A DNA stretch of 51,268 nt, taken from assembly GCA_013388855.1 (NCBI GenBank), contig JACAEM010000021.1, positions 1-51,268 of the forward strand, read 5' to 3'. The notes beneath the pieces were generated by a model. The model saw nothing but the letters and a program-made list of their open reading frames with translations. It had not been told where the DNA came from and did not search any database. Each line of letters opens with the position of its first letter. The stretch's first letter is position 1. The DNA is from Chloroflexota bacterium. GTDB lineage: Bacteria > Chloroflexota > Anaerolineae > Anaerolineales > Villigracilaceae. A program made the translations under genes and the position numbers. Below are positions 35,157 through 44,810 of this stretch, one piece after another.

Positions 35157-36410
35157 ATGCTTTCAAACTTCCCCATCGACAAATCTCAGCCAACAACCCG
35201 CGATATTCGCGAGGCGAATCGCCTGCAAATTTTGCATCAGTTGCTTTTGCGCAAAACCAGCACCCGCCAGGAGCTTACTCAATTAACGGGGTTGAGCAAT
35301 GCCACAGTTGCTAACCTGATTGCTAACATGCTGGAGGAAGGATTGGTTGTGGAAGCCGGAACTGTTGCTTCTCAAGGTGGGCGTCCAACAGCGATCCTTG
35401 CAGTTAATGCGTCTGCTGGGGCTTGTGTCGGGGTGGATGTAGCGGAAACCTATATTCGGTTTGAGTTGTATGATCTAACCCTCCAAAACCTTGCCGAACA
35501 TGAAATAGAACTCCCCTCCACGCAGAAAGAGCCGCAGGAGGTAGTGAACATGATCGTGTCCGGTTTTAATACGCTACTCGATCAGGTCGGATTGCCTAGC
35601 GACCAAGTGGTCGGTGTCGGTATCAGCATCCCGGGTCCCTTTGATCATTCCACAGGCGTTTCTGTCTTTGCCCCTTCCTGGGGCTGGCGGGATGTTCCTT
35701 TGCAGTCCGTCCTGGAAAAAGAACTACACATCCCCTTGTACATGGATAACCCGCTTAAATTCAATGCTCTTGCAGAAGCCTGGTTTGGTGCGGGACGAGG
35801 GGTGGAGACAATGGCGGCAGTCGTGCTGGGAACCGGTGTTGGAGTGGGATTGGTAATCAACGGACAGCTTTTCCGAGGCGCCAGTAATACGGCAGGGGAA
35901 TGGGGACATTCTGTGATCGTTGCTGGTGGGCGTCCCTGCCGATGTGGAAATCAGGGCTGTCTGGAAGCGTACGTTGGCGCCCCTGGCATCATACAAACCC
36001 TGACTGAGATCGATCCGAAAAGCCCGTTACTTTTTTCTGACGATCAAACACGCACCATTTCTGCTATTGCAACTGCCGCCGAAGATGGCGACACAACGGC
36101 TAAAGCAGTTGTGTATCAAACCGCTGTTTATTTGAGCGCCGGATTATCCAGCCTAATCAATATTCTCAACCCGGAACAGGTGATTCTTGGCTCCTGGGTG
36201 GCGGGAGCATTGGGATCTGTAATGTTGCCAGAACTGCTCGAATTAGTTGAAAAACAATCCCTCGCCCAACCCTATAAATCAGTTCAATTTACTCTCAGCC
36301 AGATGAAAAGAAACCCGGTCAGTTTGGGTGCGGCAACATTGGTGCTTGAGGAATTTCTTGCGAGCGCCGGACGACAGGCTAGTGCCATTCGTTCTGAAAG
36401 TTTTCGGTAA
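35157..36410 (+). CDS. ROK-family transcriptional repressor (XylR/NagC-like)
   Basis: About 417 residues. The N-terminal winged helix is at residues 18-75 (REANRLQILHQLLLRKTSTRQELTQLTGLSNATVANLIANMLEEGLV). The sugar-kinase-like ROK domain follows with VGVDVAETYIRFELYD, the sugar-binding GISIPGPFDHSTG and GTGVGVGLVINGQLFRGASNTAGEWGHS, and the zinc-binding CxCGxxGC pattern (RCGNQGCLEAY). It most likely senses a sugar, perhaps galactose or a galactoside, and controls the downstream ABC locus. Confidence 0.94.
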   Translation: MLSNFPIDKSQPTTRDIREANRLQILHQLLLRKTSTRQELTQLTGLSNATVANLIANMLEEGLVVEAGTVASQGGRPTAILAVNASAGACVGVDVAETYIRFELYDLTLQNLAEHEIELPSTQKEPQEVVNMIVSGFNTLLDQVGLPSDQVVGVGISIPGPFDHSTGVSVFAPSWGWRDVPLQSVLEKELHIPLYMDNPLKFNALAEAWFGAGRGVETMAAVVLGTGVGVGLVINGQLFRGASNTAGEWGHSVIVAGGRPCRCGNQGCLEAYVGAPGIIQTLTEIDPKSPLLFSDDQTRTISAIATAAEDGDTTAKAVVYQTAVYLSAGLSSLINILNPEQVILGSWVAGALGSVMLPELLELVEKQSLAQPYKSVQFTLSQMKRNPVSLGAATLVLEEFLASAGRQASAIRSESFR

Positions 36411-36458
36411 CAAAGCCTTAACGGCACATTGCTAAAAAACTAATGTACAGGAGGTGAA

Positions 36459-36478
36459 CGGAATTTAAACACATTCCG
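36459..36478. promoter_or_regulatory. Inverted repeat upstream of the ABC operon
   Basis: CGGAAT (36459-36464) and ATTCCG (36473-36478) flank eight bases. TATAAA follows at 36482-36487. The repeat differs from the one at the ROK promoter, so a common operator is not established. Confidence 0.4.
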
Positions 36479-36543
36479 GTCTATAAATGCGTCTATTTCA
36501 CGATCAAATCGATTTTCACATATACCAAGAAGGAGAAAAGATA

Positions 36544-37887
36544 ATGAAACTATCCAAGTTATTTGCTGTGCTCGTTGTGTTAAGTATGCTGTTGGCAGCT
36601 TGCGGTCAAGCTGCTCCTACCACTGCAGTGGAAGAGCCTACAGCAACCGATGCGCCTGCCGCAGAAGTCCCTGCCGCAACCGATGCCCCAGTGACCGAAC
36701 CGGTCAACCTGACATTGAGCTTCTGGGGTAGCGATCTGGATACCCAAGTCTACCAGGAACGTGTGAACATGTTCATGGAGAAGAATCCGGACATCAAGGT
36801 TGAACTGTTGTACATTCCCAGCGACTACAGCCAGAAGGTTCAGACCATGATCGCGGGCGGTACCGCCCCCGACGTGATCCAGTTGTCAGAAGATGTACAC
36901 TCCTATTCATCCAAGGGACAGATCATCTCTTTGAATGATTTCGTTGCCAAGGACAGCCTCGACCTCAAAGCCCGCTATGGCGAGACTGGCGGCTTGACCA
37001 CCGCCTATTCCCTGGACGGCAACTTGTATGCCATGCCCGACCGGGGCGGTGCGCTCATCCTTTATTACAACAAGGATATGTTCGATGCCGCTGGCGTTTC
37101 CTACCCAACCAAGGATTGGACCTGGGTCGAATTCCTGGATGCGACTCAAAAACTGACCGTCCGCGAGGGCGATGCAGTGACGCAATATGGCTTCGCCGCT
37201 GGCGGTTGGTGGCCCTGGTGGATGAGCTTCATCTATATGAACGGCGGCGCAGTTCTGGATGCCAGTGGACAACCCGTGGTCAATTCACCCGAAGCTGTGG
37301 AAGCCATCCAGTTCTACAATGATCTGGTCTACAAATACCGGGTAGCGCCCTCCCCCGAAGATTATGCCAACCTTGGCACCAACAGCCCGGATCCGCTCTT
37401 TGCGCAGGGCAAAGTTGCCATGAGCACCACCGGTTTCTGGGGCATCGGCGGATTGAAAGATGCCACCTTCAATTGGGACATTGCTCCGCTCTTCAAGAAC
37501 AAGCAGAATGCCACAGTCGTGTTCGGTTCCGGCTTGGCGATTTCCAAAGATTGCAAGAACCCCGAAGCCGCCTGGAAGTTAATCGAATTCCTGACGAGTG
37601 AAGAAGGACAGGCTCCGATCGTTGAGTTCAAGCAAGACGCGCCTGCCAACATTGCCAACCTGAGCAGTGATGCATTCCTCAACCAGAGTTGGAGCAATCA
37701 GCCAATCAACATGGCTGCGTTGGGCGAATCTGCCAATGCCGCCTTCGCTCTGCCCCTCTCCCCGAAGTGGAATGAAATGATGTCTATCTTCGACACCAAC
37801 CTCGGCGAAGTGTTTGCGAATCGCGCCGAAGTCCAGCCGACGATGGATGCCATTCAGGAGCAACTGGTCGACCTGTTCGCTCAATAA
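36544..37887 (+). CDS. Sugar ABC transporter substrate-binding lipoprotein (MalE/UgpB-like)
   Basis: About 447 residues from the ATG at 36544, preceded by AAGGAG. The lipoprotein signal ends in lipobox LLAAC, followed by an Ala/Pro/Thr/Glu linker. The mature protein is a type I bacterial extracellular solute-binding fold (LTLSFWGSDLDTQVYQERV, GTAPDVIQLSED, YYNKDMFDAAGVSYP, QGKVAMSTTGFWG). It binds oligosaccharides outside the membrane for the two permeases at 39431 and 40333. The ligand is inferred from the adjacent GH30 and GH42 enzymes. A 12-bp hairpin follows the stop. Confidence 0.95.
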   Translation: MKLSKLFAVLVVLSMLLAACGQAAPTTAVEEPTATDAPAAEVPAATDAPVTEPVNLTLSFWGSDLDTQVYQERVNMFMEKNPDIKVELLYIPSDYSQKVQTMIAGGTAPDVIQLSEDVHSYSSKGQIISLNDFVAKDSLDLKARYGETGGLTTAYSLDGNLYAMPDRGGALILYYNKDMFDAAGVSYPTKDWTWVEFLDATQKLTVREGDAVTQYGFAAGGWWPWWMSFIYMNGGAVLDASGQPVVNSPEAVEAIQFYNDLVYKYRVAPSPEDYANLGTNSPDPLFAQGKVAMSTTGFWGIGGLKDATFNWDIAPLFKNKQNATVVFGSGLAISKDCKNPEAAWKLIEFLTSEEGQAPIVEFKQDAPANIANLSSDAFLNQSWSNQPINMAALGESANAAFALPLSPKWNEMMSIFDTNLGEVFANRAEVQPTMDAIQEQLVDLFAQ

Positions 37888-37896
37888 ATTTTGAAG

Positions 37897-37928
37897 AACT
37901 GTGGGAGGTGCAAGCCTCCCACAGTTTT
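37897..37928 (+). terminator. Hairpin after the solute-binding protein gene
   Basis: AACTGTGGGAGG pairs perfectly with CCTCCCACAGTT (6-base loop), then TT. Such hairpins after binding-protein genes lower downstream transcription or stabilise the upstream message, giving more binding protein than permease. Confidence 0.7.
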
Positions 37929-37947
37929 CTCCCTGGATTGCCAAATC

Positions 37948-39426
37948 GTGAGAATTGCGTTCAAATGTCCAGCAGGCATTTTGTTATTATTCTTTTTGAT
38001 TTTCTTAAGCGCCTGTGCCACAATTAAATCGGATGCAGAAACCCATTCCCCCAGTGTGGATACGACTCCCATGACATCTATCTCTCAAGACACAAAAACA
38101 GTTGTAGTGACGATCAATAACCAATCCGAAGCGCAAACGCTGGAAGGATTCGGCGCGGCAGGAGCGTGGTGGGCGCAGGATGTCGGCGGCTGGGAGGATG
38201 AAAAACGGCGCCTCGTTGCGGACCTTTTGTTTGATCCTGCAAAAGGAATTGGTCTGTCCTTTTACCGCTACAACATCGGCGGCGGTAATGGCGAGAACAT
38301 TCAGGATGAATGGCGGCGGGCTGAGACATTTGAAATTGCACCGGGTCAATATGATTGGACTCGCGATGCCAATGCCATGTGGATGTTGCGGGCGGCACGT
38401 GATCGGGGTGTTGAACATTTTGTAGTTTTTGTCAACAGCCCTCCGGGACGTATGACCGTATCTGGATTAACTACCGGGGAAAAGGACGGCAAGTCGAACC
38501 TATCTCCTGAAATGTATGCAGAGTTTTCACAATACATGGTGGATGTAGTCCGTCACTTGCAGGATGAGGAAAATATTCCAGTTGATTGGCTCAGCCCGAT
38601 CAATGAGCCGCAGTGGAACTGGAGTTACAAAAACGGGCAGGAGGGGTGTCATTATGGTCCTGACGAAGTGCTTGCATTGACCCGTGTTTTGCTGGATACC
38701 CTCCAGCAAAACAAACTGGATGTAAAGTTATCTCTGTTCGAGTCGGGCGAGTGGAAGACCGCGGATGTCTACATCGAAAAACTTGCCAGCGATCCGCAGG
38801 TCTGGGATGCTTTGCCCCACCTCTCGATCCATTCGTATTGGTCCACGCGCGCCGATAAAGAACGCTTCATGAAATATATGCAGAAGAATCATCCGGGCAA
38901 ACCACTGTGGATGTCGGAGTGGATCGAGATGCAGGAGGGGCGCGACGCAGGCATGGAATCCGCGTTGATCATGGCGAATGTCATCCACGATGACCTGACG
39001 ATTGCCAACGTCACTTCGTGGCAATATTGGATCGCCGTCTCCAAATATCAGTATCGCGACGGTTTGATTTACGTCAACCCGCTCGGTCGGGATGTTCTGC
39101 AAACCAAACGCCTGTGGGCGCTGGGAAATTATTCGCGTTTCATCCGACCCGGATTTGTACGACTGGAAACGCAGGGCGGCGATGATACCCTGCGCGTGTC
39201 AGCATATCGCTCCGCTGATGATCAGCATTGGGTGGTGGTGGCGGTTAATTTGGCAAACGAATCAGTTGTCCTTAAGTTGGAAGCGTTGCAGGGTCAGTTG
39301 CCCGATTCCGTTCAGCAATTCGAAACTTCAGAGCAATTCGATTTGTCCTCGGTGGAATCGGGAACCGAGTCAAATACATGGACTCTTGCGCCCCTGAGTG
39401 TGACCACGCTCGTCATGGACAGGTAA
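37948..39426 (+). CDS. GH30-family glycoside hydrolase lipoprotein
   Basis: About 492 residues from a GTG at 37948. A TTG at 37891 would put the preceding hairpin inside the gene and lacks support, though the GTG has no clear Shine-Dalgarno either. Signal with lipobox FLSAC (Cys23). The TIM barrel begins TLEGFGAAGAWWAQDVGG and GLSFYRYNIGGGNG. Acid/base Glu220 lies in SPINEPQW and nucleophile Glu324 in WMSEWIEM, both as in GH30. The C-terminal beta-domain runs to WTLAPLSVTTLVM. Close kin in GH30 include endo-beta-1,6-galactanases, which fits the beta-galactosidase downstream. Exact specificity is inference. Confidence 0.88.
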   Translation: MRIAFKCPAGILLLFFLIFLSACATIKSDAETHSPSVDTTPMTSISQDTKTVVVTINNQSEAQTLEGFGAAGAWWAQDVGGWEDEKRRLVADLLFDPAKGIGLSFYRYNIGGGNGENIQDEWRRAETFEIAPGQYDWTRDANAMWMLRAARDRGVEHFVVFVNSPPGRMTVSGLTTGEKDGKSNLSPEMYAEFSQYMVDVVRHLQDEENIPVDWLSPINEPQWNWSYKNGQEGCHYGPDEVLALTRVLLDTLQQNKLDVKLSLFESGEWKTADVYIEKLASDPQVWDALPHLSIHSYWSTRADKERFMKYMQKNHPGKPLWMSEWIEMQEGRDAGMESALIMANVIHDDLTIANVTSWQYWIAVSKYQYRDGLIYVNPLGRDVLQTKRLWALGNYSRFIRPGFVRLETQGGDDTLRVSAYRSADDQHWVVVAVNLANESVVLKLEALQGQLPDSVQQFETSEQFDLSSVESGTESNTWTLAPLSVTTLVMDR

Positions 39427-39430
39427 CCAT

Positions 39431-40336
39431 ATGAGGAAGAAAGAAACGTTGTGGTTTTATCTACTGGTGTTTCCCTGGGTGTTTGGTTTTATCATCCTCA
39501 CTCTGGGACCGATGCTCTATTCATTTTTTCTCAGCCTGACCAATTGGGATCTGTTCACCTCACCGAAATTCCTTGGCTGGGATAATTACATCCGCCTATT
39601 CACCAAAGACAAGATATTCTGGAAAACGGTTTTTAACACTTTATATTACGCATTTATCTCTGTGCCGTTGGGCATGCTTTTCTCCCTCTTTATTACTTAT
39701 TTTCTGAATCGACCGATCAAAGGTTCGGCAATTTATCGTACCCTGTACTACATCCCAGCGACCGTCCCCGGAGTGGCTTCGGCGTTGCTGTTCAAATGGC
39801 TGCTCGCGCCTGATGCCGGGATGATCAATCGCTTCCTAGCGATCTTCGGTGTCGACGGACCCGCCTGGTTGTTGGAGCCTGACTGGGTCAAGCCTGCGTT
39901 GATTCTGATGTCCTTATGGACAGTGGGCGCCAACATCACTTTGCTCATGGCAGGGATGAAGAGCATCCCTGCGGAATTTTACGAAGCGGCTGAACTGGAC
40001 GGCGCATCTCCCATTGCCCAGTATTATCGAATCACCCTGCCACTGCTCACGCCGGTCATTTTTTTCAACTTGATCAATGGCTTGATCGGTGCACTGCAAG
40101 TCTTCACCCAGATATACATCATGACCGGTACCGGCGGCGCCACCATGGGTGGACCGAACAATGCCAGCATGATGATCGTGCCGTATCTCTTCAACAATGG
40201 CTTCCGATTCTACAAAATGGGCTATGCCTCCGCCATCGCCTGGATCCTGTTTGTGCTGGTAATGATTTTGACCCTGTTGGTGTTCCGCTCCTCAAGCGCC
40301 TGGGTCTATTATGAAACTGAGGTGCGTAGATCATGA
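39431..40336 (+). CDS. Sugar ABC transporter permease (MalF/UgpA-like)
   Basis: A 301-residue membrane subunit with six helices. The family EAA loop contacting the ATPase is FYEAAELDGASPIAQYYRITLPLLTP. The N terminus (LWFYLLVFPWVFGFIILTLGPMLYSFFLS) is typical of carbohydrate permeases. It begins 4 bp after GH30 and overlaps the next permease by 4 bp, so these are one operon. Confidence 0.95.
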   Translation: MRKKETLWFYLLVFPWVFGFIILTLGPMLYSFFLSLTNWDLFTSPKFLGWDNYIRLFTKDKIFWKTVFNTLYYAFISVPLGMLFSLFITYFLNRPIKGSAIYRTLYYIPATVPGVASALLFKWLLAPDAGMINRFLAIFGVDGPAWLLEPDWVKPALILMSLWTVGANITLLMAGMKSIPAEFYEAAELDGASPIAQYYRITLPLLTPVIFFNLINGLIGALQVFTQIYIMTGTGGATMGGPNNASMMIVPYLFNNGFRFYKMGYASAIAWILFVLVMILTLLVFRSSSAWVYYETEVRRS

Positions 40337-41184
40337 GCAAAATAAGCCGCATCGAAAAGTTTTTCACCCATCTCGTACTCACAGGATTGGGAGTGTTGCT
40401 GGCGGCGCCGTTTATGTACATGATTTCCATGTCGTTAGCTAGCGACGCCACCACATCCAAACTTACTTTCACTTTCATCCCAGGTGAATTCCATTTTAAA
40501 AACTTCATACGGGTATTTACCTCGAACTTAAACTTCGGTCAGTTTCTGCTCAACAGCCTGACGCTGGTATTCTTCTCGATGGTGGGGCAGGTTCTCGTCA
40601 GCAGTCTGGTAGCGTATGCATTTGCACGTTTGCGCGCTCCAGGCAAGGAGATTATCTTCATCGTTCTGCTCTCTACCATGATGATCCCCACCGAAGTGAC
40701 GCTCATCCCGCAGTTTGTCCTGTTCACCAAATTAGACTGGATCAACACCCTACTTCCTTTGATTGTGCCTAATTTTTTTGGCGGTGCATACAACATCTTC
40801 CTGTTGCGCCAGTTTATTACCCGGATTCCGGTTGAATTGGATGAAGCCGCGCAAATTGACGGCTTGAATTTCTTCGGTATCTACGTTTACATCATCCTGC
40901 CTTTGATCCGTCCCGCACTGGTGGCGGTGGCAATTTTTACCTTCGTTTGGAATTGGGGCGCATTCTTCGGTCCGTTGATCTATGTCAACGATGTGAGCAA
41001 AATGCCGCTGGCGTTGGGCGTGCAGATTTTGAGCGCCACCAACAGCGCCGGACAGATTCCGCCCTGGAACTTGGTCATGGTGGGTGCGCTGGTGTTGACC
41101 GTGCCTATGATCCTGGTCTATTTCTTCGGTCAGCGCTTTATGGATCAGTTAAGTCTCTCAGGCGGGAGCGCGGGAATCAAGTAA
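40333..41184 (+). CDS. Sugar ABC transporter permease (MalG/UgpE-like)
   Basis: A 283-residue partner permease with six helices. The EAA loop is ELDEAAQIDGLNFFGIYVYIILPLIRPA, and the opening LVLTGLGVLLAAPFMYMISMSL is typical of the MalG side. It overlaps the first permease by ATGA. No ATP-binding subunit is encoded in this locus, so a shared MsiK-like ATPase elsewhere is expected. Confidence 0.95.
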   Translation: MSKISRIEKFFTHLVLTGLGVLLAAPFMYMISMSLASDATTSKLTFTFIPGEFHFKNFIRVFTSNLNFGQFLLNSLTLVFFSMVGQVLVSSLVAYAFARLRAPGKEIIFIVLLSTMMIPTEVTLIPQFVLFTKLDWINTLLPLIVPNFFGGAYNIFLLRQFITRIPVELDEAAQIDGLNFFGIYVYIILPLIRPALVAVAIFTFVWNWGAFFGPLIYVNDVSKMPLALGVQILSATNSAGQIPPWNLVMVGALVLTVPMILVYFFGQRFMDQLSLSGGSAGIK

Positions 41185-41218
41185 CCTATTCTCTCATTGT
41201 TCTTTTCATGGCGGCGAA

Positions 41219-43222
41219 ATGTTGAATATCAATAAAATTTATTACGGCGGGGATTACAACCCCGAACAATGGAGCGAAGAAATTTGGCAGGAGGATATGC
41301 GCCTGATGCGCGAAGCAGGCGTCAACCTGGTCTCGCTTGGCATTTTTAGTTGGGCAAAACTGGAACCCAAGCCCGGTCAATATCAATTTGATTGGCTGGA
41401 TCGCATCTTGGATTTACTGCATACCAACGGCATTCAGGTTGCGCTGGCCACAGCGACCGCCTCCCCGCCGCCCTGGTTTTCGCGTCTTTATCCTGAAAGT
41501 TGGCCCGTGGCTGTAGATGGACTCTCCTACAAACCAGGTTCGCGCCAATTCTATTGCCCGAACAGCGCGGCATACCGTGAAGCTTCCTCCGAGTTAGCTG
41601 GCAAGATAGCACAGCGATATAGTCAACATCCGGCAGTTTTGATGTGGCATGTGAATAACGAGTACGGCTGCCACGTCAATGAGTGTTATTGTCCCGTCTG
41701 CACCAAAAACTTTCAGGACTGGCTGTGTGAAAGATATAAAAGAGTGGATGTATTGAATGAAGTTTGGGGAACGGCATTCTGGTCGTTGGGCATTAGTGAC
41801 TGGGCGGATATTCAACTGCCGAATCGCACCACCTCGTATCGCAATCCGGCACAGGTTTTAGATTATCGCCGGTTCATGAATCAATCTCTTTTGAACTTGT
41901 TCAAAGCAGAGATCAAAGCCATTCGTGACGCAGGTGCAAGTCAACCGCTCTTTACCAACTCCGTGTTTGGATTGAAAGCCCTGGATGGTTTTGAATGGGC
42001 AAAGTATCAAGATGTTACTGCCATTGACATGTACATTGATCCTGCCCACGGTGATCAAGCCTGGAAGAATGGCGCGTTCTGGCATGATCTCACCCGCAGT
42101 TGGGGGCGTGGAAAACCTTATTTGTTGGTGGAGCAGACCACCAGCCAGGTCAATTGGCGGGCAGTCAATTCTCTCAAGGCACCAGGCACGATCCGCACGT
42201 TTAGCTATCAGGCTTTGGCGCGCGGCGCATCCAGTGTGATGTTTTTCCAATGGCGTCAATCCAGAAGCGGCGCAGAGAAATATCATGCAGGAATGATTCC
42301 GCTTTATGGGGCAGAGGACAGTCGCATCTTTTCCGAAGTAAAACAAATGGGTGCTGAACTGAAGCGCCTGAATCGCCTGGCTTCCCAATCACTACCGGCA
42401 AAGGTAGGTATTCTGTTCAGTTATGAAAACGTCTGGGCATTGGAAATCGACTCCAAGCCGGCCCAATTGGAGGCTTGGAGCGCATTACGTCCCTGGCATC
42501 AGGCGCTCATCGAGCAAAACATCCCTGTAGACTTTGTCCATCCAGATGATGATGTCAACTCCTATAAAATTTTAATTGCTCCACTGTTCTATCAAATCTC
42601 CAAGGAACAGGCGGAAAAATTAAGGGTTTTTGTACAAACAGGCGGAACGTTCGTGATGACTTATTTCAGCGGTATCACTGACATGAATGAACGTATCTGG
42701 CTGGGAGGTTATCCGGGGTTTTTACAAGATGTGCTTGGAATAAAAGTGGAAGAGTGGCAACCCTTCCAGCCGGGAAAAACCAATCAGATGCTGGTAGCTG
42801 ATAATTCAATTAGTTGTTTCCACTGGGCAGATCTGTTACATACAACCACCGCAGAAACAATTGCAACGTATGTTGAAGATTTCTACGCCGGCAGACCCGC
42901 CCTCACCCGCAACCGCTACGGTGCAGGGACAGCCTATTATGCTGGCACCCTGCCCGATCAGGCTTGGCTTCGCAACTGGATCAAGATAATTTGTGCAGAA
43001 CAGGGAGTTGAACCGCTGGTCGAAGCCGACCCGGATGTAGAAGCCGGACTGCGAACCGGCGCAAATGGCGCATCAACCCTGATTTTGGTAAATCATGCCA
43101 ACCGGACCGCACAGGTCGATCTAATGGGAAAACGTGGACGCTCTCTGCTGGATGATCGTCCTGTTACAAACAACCTGACGTTGGACCCGTACGGTGTAAT
43201 GGTTTTGGAATTGGAACAATAG
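41219..43222 (+). CDS. Beta-galactosidase, GH42
   Basis: A 667-residue cytoplasmic enzyme that cleaves terminal beta-galactose. The opening YYGGDYNPEQW is diagnostic of GH42. Acid/base Glu148 is in HVNNEYG and nucleophile Glu305 in LLVEQTTSQVNW. The structural zinc site is kept: Cys113, Cys151, Cys156, Cys158, Cys161. The middle GATase-like trimerisation domain and the C-terminal beta-domain are present to LELEQ. Its stop codon directly abuts the insertion element that follows, so a few C-terminal residues could have been lost or replaced. Confidence 0.96.
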   Translation: MLNINKIYYGGDYNPEQWSEEIWQEDMRLMREAGVNLVSLGIFSWAKLEPKPGQYQFDWLDRILDLLHTNGIQVALATATASPPPWFSRLYPESWPVAVDGLSYKPGSRQFYCPNSAAYREASSELAGKIAQRYSQHPAVLMWHVNNEYGCHVNECYCPVCTKNFQDWLCERYKRVDVLNEVWGTAFWSLGISDWADIQLPNRTTSYRNPAQVLDYRRFMNQSLLNLFKAEIKAIRDAGASQPLFTNSVFGLKALDGFEWAKYQDVTAIDMYIDPAHGDQAWKNGAFWHDLTRSWGRGKPYLLVEQTTSQVNWRAVNSLKAPGTIRTFSYQALARGASSVMFFQWRQSRSGAEKYHAGMIPLYGAEDSRIFSEVKQMGAELKRLNRLASQSLPAKVGILFSYENVWALEIDSKPAQLEAWSALRPWHQALIEQNIPVDFVHPDDDVNSYKILIAPLFYQISKEQAEKLRVFVQTGGTFVMTYFSGITDMNERIWLGGYPGFLQDVLGIKVEEWQPFQPGKTNQMLVADNSISCFHWADLLHTTTAETIATYVEDFYAGRPALTRNRYGAGTAYYAGTLPDQAWLRNWIKIICAEQGVEPLVEADPDVEAGLRTGANGASTLILVNHANRTAQVDLMGKRGRSLLDDRPVTNNLTLDPYGVMVLELEQ

Positions 43223-44080
43223 ACCTCTTGCATAAGTGTGCCATAATAGGCACATGCGATACGAAACCGTACAACTTCTCAAGGTTGAAGATTTCAAGCG
43301 GTCAACCGGTGTTCAACGCAGCACCTTTGAAAAGATGCTGGAAGTAGTCGAAACCGGCTTACGGAATTTTGGCAGACCGACCAAACTGAGTCGAGCGGAC
43401 CAGTTGCTGATGACCTTGATGTATTGGCGTGAATAGCGGACAGAGTTTCATATTGAATTGACTTACGGCGTCAGCGAGTCAACTGTCTGCCGTACGATCA
43501 AGAAGGTAGAAAATGTACTGATCCGATCGAAACAATTTCACCTGCCAGGCAAAAAAGCACTCCAACTCAGTGAGACCGTGATCGAAATTGTGCTGGTGGA
43601 TGCCACGGAACAACCGATTGAGCGTCCAAAAAAAGACAATGCAGGCATTACAGTGGCAAAAAGAAGCGTCACACTCAAAAAGCGCAGTTGATGGCGGACC
43701 TACACACACAAAGAATTCTGGCGACCGACTTTTGTAACGGCAGCGAACATGATTTTCAGTTATTCCAGAACAGTCGTTGTATCCTGGCGCAAGAGACTTG
43801 TCTTTTAGCCGATGCTGGTTACCAAGGTGTGGTAGCCCTTCACACCAACAGCCAAACACCCGCCAAGAAAAGTAAACTTCATCCATTGAGCCATGAACAG
43901 AAAGCCGATAATCGAGACCTGTCACGAAAACGCATCTTCATCGAGAACATTATCCGTAGGCTCAAAGTCTTTCGGATTTTGAGCGAACGTTATCGTAATC
44001 GCCGTAAACGCTTTGGGTTGCGCTTCAACTTGATCGCGGCTATCCGCAATATGGAACTCTAACTTACTTTTGCAAGAGGT
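43223..44080 (+). mobile_element. IS5-family-like insertion sequence, decayed
   Basis: An element of about 858 bp bounded by 15-bp imperfect inverted ends, ACCTCTTGCATAAGT (43223-43237) and ACTTTTGCAAGAGGT (44066-44080), which differ at one position. It contains one transposase reading region with a stop and a frameshift. No clear target-site duplication is visible: flanks are TAG on the left and TTA on the right. Confidence 0.85.
43254..44062 (+). pseudogene. IS5-type transposase, disrupted by an in-frame TAG and a frameshift
   Basis: Read together, the fragments give a DDE transposase of about 270 residues: N-terminal helix-turn-helix (VQRSTFEKML), LMTLMYWRE-x-RTEFHIELTYGVSESTVCRTIKK, VLVDATEQPIERPKK, HYSGKKKRHTQKAQL, CLLADAGYQGV and RNRRKRFGLRFNLIAAI. 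A TAG at 43434-43436 replaces a Tyr expected from relatives. A run of seven A at 43628-43634 needs a -1 shift to continue. The -1 shift could be programmed, but the TAG makes the copy non-functional unless suppressed. Confidence 0.85.
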
Positions 44081-44150
44081 TTATTATACATCTTTGCCGC
44101 TGAGTCACCCTCGAACACAATCAGATGCGCGCAGATGCGGTCGAACAATT

Positions 44151-44810
44151 TCAATTCCCTTCGGATGTCATCCCAGACTTTACCGCCAGCAGCGCCGCCT
44201 GAGTGCGGTCATCCACCTGCAATTTCGTCAGGATGCGGCTGACCAGATTTTTGACCGTCCCTTCCGAAAGGTGAAGCGTCCTGGCAATTTCGGAATTGGT
44301 TTTGCCTTTGCCAATCAACCTCAGCACATCCCGTTCGCGGGGGTTGAGATTCTCCACAAGCGCGCTTTCCTGATAAATGCTTTTTCCTTGAATTTGCGAG
44401 AATAGTTTTCCCGCCACGCTCGGGTCAACGGGCGTTTTGCCGCTCATCGTCTCGTAAATTGCCTTAACCAATTCTTCGCGCGGCGTGTTCTTCAGCAAAT
44501 ATCCATGCGCGCACGCGCGGATGGCGTCGAAGACCCATTCATCATCATCGTAGGTCGTCAACACCAGCACGCGAATGTCGGGATACTGTTGTGTAATGCG
44601 AAGCGTCGCCTGAATGCCGTTCATGACGGGCATTTTCAAATCCATCAAAACTAGGTCGGGATGAACCTTTTCAATCCATTCAAGCGCTTGTTCGCCGTTG
44701 TACGCCGCCCCCACGACTTCAAGGTCTTTCACGGTGCTTAGAATGGCTTTGAAGCCTTCGCACACAACCTGTTGGTCATCGCAAATCAAGATGCGGATTG
44801 TTTTTTTCAT
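44151..44810 (-). CDS. LuxR/NarL-family response regulator
   Basis: About 219 residues from the ATG at 44810, which overlaps the kinase stop by ATGA. The receiver domain has acidic pair IRILICDDQQVV, phospho-acceptor Asp in PDLVLMDLKMPVMNG, and the Thr and Lys switch residues (VLTTYDDDEW, GYLLKNTPREEL). The C-terminal HTH is LNPRERDVLRLIGKGKTNSEIARTLHLSEGTVKNLVSRI. It is the partner of the adjacent kinase. Targets are unknown; it may control the lipoprotein and small membrane genes at 46-48 kb. Confidence 0.95.
   Translation of the reverse strand: MKKTIRILICDDQQVVCEGFKAILSTVKDLEVVGAAYNGEQALEWIEKVHPDLVLMDLKMPVMNGIQATLRITQQYPDIRVLVLTTYDDDEWVFDAIRACAHGYLLKNTPREELVKAIYETMSGKTPVDPSVAGKLFSQIQGKSIYQESALVENLNPRERDVLRLIGKGKTNSEIARTLHLSEGTVKNLVSRILTKLQVDDRTQAALLAVKSGMTSEGN

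Noticed and set aside
37891-37947. TTG start of the GH30 gene at 37891
   Set aside because: The resulting N terminus would include the 12-bp hairpin and add residues before a clear lipoprotein signal. The GTG at 37948 gives a normal signal peptide.
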